Source of the DNA: Abelmoschus esculentus
Taxonomy: Eukaryota > Streptophyta > Magnoliopsida > Malvales > Malvaceae
Direction of reading: 5' to 3'
Length of the DNA stretch: 64,000 nucleotides
NCBI GenBank assembly: GCA_035048815.1
Contig: JAUCBN010000024.1
Span: 6,880,001 to 6,944,000, forward strand
The position numbers were made by a program, and so were the translations under genes. The notes beneath the pieces were generated by a model. It searched no databases and was not told the DNA's origin. It saw only the letters and a list, made by a program, of their open reading frames with translations. Below, in pieces: positions 61,608-64,000 of this stretch (the first letter of the stretch is position 1; every line of letters begins with the position of its first letter).

Positions 61608-62411
61608 CCGCAACATACGCTTAAAGAGAAGGGTTAACCATCACAGTATACGCTCTAAGAAAGGGACCTTTATTTATGACATGCACTCGAAGAGAGGGGT
61701 CATTCAACAAGACATGCACTCAAAGAGAGGGGTCATCCTTCATGGTATACGTTCTAAGAAAGGGACCGTTCACTATGAAATGCACTTGAAGAGAGGGTCA
61801 TTTATCCCGATATACGCTCAAAGAGAGGGTCGTCCATCATGGTATATGCTCTAAGAAAGGGACCATTCATTATGACATGCATTCGAAGAGAGGGGTCTTT
61901 CACTGCAACATACGCTCAAAGAGGGGTCATCCTTCATGGTATACGCTCAAAGAGAGGGACCATAAATTTTGACATACGCTCGAAGAGAGTGGTCATTCAC
62001 CGCAAAAAATGCTCAAGGAGAATGGTAAGCCATCACGATATACACTCTAAAAAGGGACCGTTCATTATGACATGCACTCAAAGAGAGGGGTTATTCATCG
62101 CGACATACGCTCAAAGAGCGGCGGCGGCCATCACGGTATACTTTATAAGAAAGGGGCCGTTCATTATGACATGCACTTGAAGAGAGGGGTCACTTATCGT
62201 GACATACGCTCAAAGAGATGGGTCGTCCATCATTGTATACTCTCTAGGAAAGTGACCATTCATTATGACATGCACTCAATGAGAGAGGTCATTCATTGCG
62301 ACATACATTCAAAGAGAAGGGTCGTCCATCACGGTATACGCTCTAAGAAAGGGACTGTTTATTATGACATGCATTCGAAGAGAGGGGCCATTCATCGCGA
62401 CATATGCTCAA
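61608..62411 (+). repeat. 33-bp satellite array
   Basis: Plus-oriented 33/99-bp satellite from the right CCGCA target duplication to the start of element D at TATGCTCAA. No gene. Confidence 0.92.
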
Positions 62412-63479
62412 TGATTGTAGTGGTGACATGGGTTTTGTAGATTTAATAAGGATGATGTATTGTGACCCGTTAGTTATATAGAGCAAAGAACCTACAATAT
62501 AAAATGATTGAATTGAAGTTATAAAGAATGAAACGTGACCCACTAGCTATAGAGAGTTAGGAACTAACACTATAAAAAATGAAATGGATAGAATGCCACA
62601 AGAATCCACTTGGAGCCAATAATGTTCTTGTAGAACAGGAAAAAGAGAACACTTTCAAAGTTTAATATATGATCAAAGTTATCCCCTTTACAATGAAATA
62701 GACAACCTATTTATAGTAACCATAGGCTAGATATGAAGAATCTGACAAAGGAGGTAGTTTCTTAATCTCAATGCTAATAAAACTCATGAATGCATTATTT
62801 CACATCTTTCCTCATAATTGCTGAAAATACAAAGAGTCTTGTATGATTTAACATTATCTAGAATTAATCTAGACTCATATACATCTAATGGAGAAGACTC
62901 TTGCACTTCCTTGGCTTTCTCACTCATGTAGAATGGATGAAGACAACCTATGATGTATGTGGACATCCTGTATGTCTAAAGGAAAATGTCTCTTGCAATT
63001 CAAAGATCATCTCCATGTAATTACCTACTTGAATTGCCTTGATGAGGAGAATAAAGTAGATCATCTTTGCATGCCTCCTTATAGAATATGAAAAGTCTCT
63101 CCAAATGATGATAATGATGGACATTATTTGTTCGTCTCCCATGCATCATTTTCCCGTAATAAAATTATAGTCTATACTTGATTCAGTAAATCGACCATAT
63201 CTTAAGCCTTCGTTATCGGATTGAGGTGATTCAAAATGCGTTGTAAAGCAAAGACATAAAGGAATAAATTTCAAGAAGACTTCAAGACTCAAATCAGCCT
63301 GTATCCTATTCGAAAATAATGATCAAGATGTCTCATATTCCAATTTGACGTGATTGTTCATCTCCCTCCATTCCCTTTAATGAAGAACTTGTTTATTGAA
63401 TGCGATGTAATTTTATGCAAACTTTAAATTCTCATGCAAATTCATGCATAAGTAAAAGATGGAATAAGGAATAAATCCT

Positions 63480-63692
63480 TTAGAAATATCCTTTTTGAAC
63501 TCCTCGTGATGACTTTTCAATTTTTGTTTCTTTAATGATCTCTTTTTCTGAAACATCATTGGTAATAAATATTTCTTTTCTTTTAGGAATCATGGTGCTA
63601 CAATTAGGACATTGGCTCGGGATGTGTCCTCTTCCCAAACACCGATAATATCGAATTTCTCTTGAATTTATCATTATACAATCTTGTGACAA
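63480..63692 (-). pseudogene. Gag zinc-knuckle fragment of element D
   Basis: Contains YRCLGRGHIPSQCPN, matching the gag knuckle CFKCLGRGHIASQCPN of A and B. The first Cys of the CX2CX4HX4C pattern is replaced (YYRC), so zinc binding is doubtful. It runs on through a Lys/Glu-rich stretch and stops just before the LTR. No capsid core precedes it. Confidence 0.8.
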
Positions 63693-63744
63693 TGAAAAAT
63701 AAAGAATAAAAGAAGAATGATTAAAGTTAGTGTAAAATGAAATT

Positions 63745-63948
63745 TTACTCTCTTTCTCTTCTACACAAATAATTTATTCTAAACTCATTCTTCTCACTCT
63801 CATCTTCTTTTTGAAATTCCTTTTCATTTTCACTCTTTTTTCTCTCTTTTTCACGAAACTCTTTTTCTTCACTCTCAATGTCTTTTGCCACCCTCGTTTC
63901 TTTCTCTCTTTTTTTTCCAACAAAATCTTTTTCTAGTTGCTCTTGCAA
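63745..63948 (-). pseudogene. Lys/Glu-rich fragment of element D
   Basis: Low-complexity Lys/Glu/Arg-rich peptide (KKREKETRVAKDIESEEKEF and similar). It resembles the charged linker between protease and reverse transcriptase in element B (TKESEVTSERKKEREKEE). If so, it lies upstream of the gag knuckle on the minus strand, the reverse of the normal order. It could instead be a different charged segment; I cannot decide from composition alone. Confidence 0.5.
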
Positions 63949-64000
63949 TAGTATTTCTTTGATAAAATTGTCCTAACACTCTTGAAGACGACCTAGACTT

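Larger units (their letters stand above)
62412..64000 (-). mobile_element. Element D: rearranged CRM-like remnant, reverse orientation, runs off window
   Basis: Begins TGATTGTAGTGG after satellite CTCAA. On the minus strand, about 63,470 down to 62,412 is an LTR related to those of B and C: it shares ATCGGATTGAGGTG (plus-strand reading) with the element B region, a CTATAAATAGG TATA box and a TTAGTTCCTAACTC word near the end. Upstream of it (63,480-64,000) lie gag-like and Lys/Glu-rich sequences. Most of pol is absent. The other boundary and any second target duplication are outside the window. Confidence 0.78.

Overview
The window looks like plant nuclear DNA from a repeat-only, probably centromeric or pericentromeric region. 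About 26 kb is a 33-bp satellite, about 15 kb is an unrelated AT-rich satellite of about 170 bp, and almost all the rest is LTR retrotransposon sequence. The reverse transcriptase and integrase sequences read as the CRM (centromeric retrotransposon) clade of plant Ty3/gypsy elements. I see no host gene, rRNA or tRNA gene. I cannot name the species.

Layout. 1-5,624: 33-bp satellite, plus orientation. 5,625-7,724: the same satellite inverted. 7,725-8,697: inverted CRM-like LTR fragment. 8,698-23,645: about 88 monomer equivalents of the 170-bp satellite, arranged as an A-B-C trimer of about 511 bp. 23,646-30,235: element B, an old CRM element with a broken gag-pol. 30,236-31,035: satellite. 31,036-32,492: reverse-oriented solo LTR with an AAGGG target duplication. 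32,493-36,635: satellite with a 185-bp unclassified insert at 33,516-33,700. 36,636-39,258: element C, an internally deleted CRM derivative with a GAGAG target duplication. 39,259-48,116: satellite. 48,117-56,366: element A, an 8,250-bp full-length CRM-type retrotransposon with matching 1,560-bp LTRs, an AGAGG target duplication and one open 1,535-residue gag-pol frame. 56,367-60,676: satellite. 60,677-61,607: a reverse-oriented solo LTR of a different, probably Copia, family with a CCGCA target duplication. 61,608-62,411: satellite. 62,412-64,000: element D, a reverse-oriented, rearranged CRM-like remnant running off the window.

How it fits together. The only gene that looks functional is gag-pol of element A (capsid and zinc knuckle, protease, reverse transcriptase, RNase H, integrase). 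Its last 63 or so codons and its polypurine tract overlap the start of the 3' LTR. Elements A, B and C share a primer site for initiator tRNA-Met and a conserved leader motif. The CRM insertions and most other breaks in the 33-bp satellite cluster in one purine-rich stretch of the monomer, CTCAAAGAGAGGG. The many open frames inside this satellite arise because 33 bp is exactly 11 codons; I treat them as non-coding.
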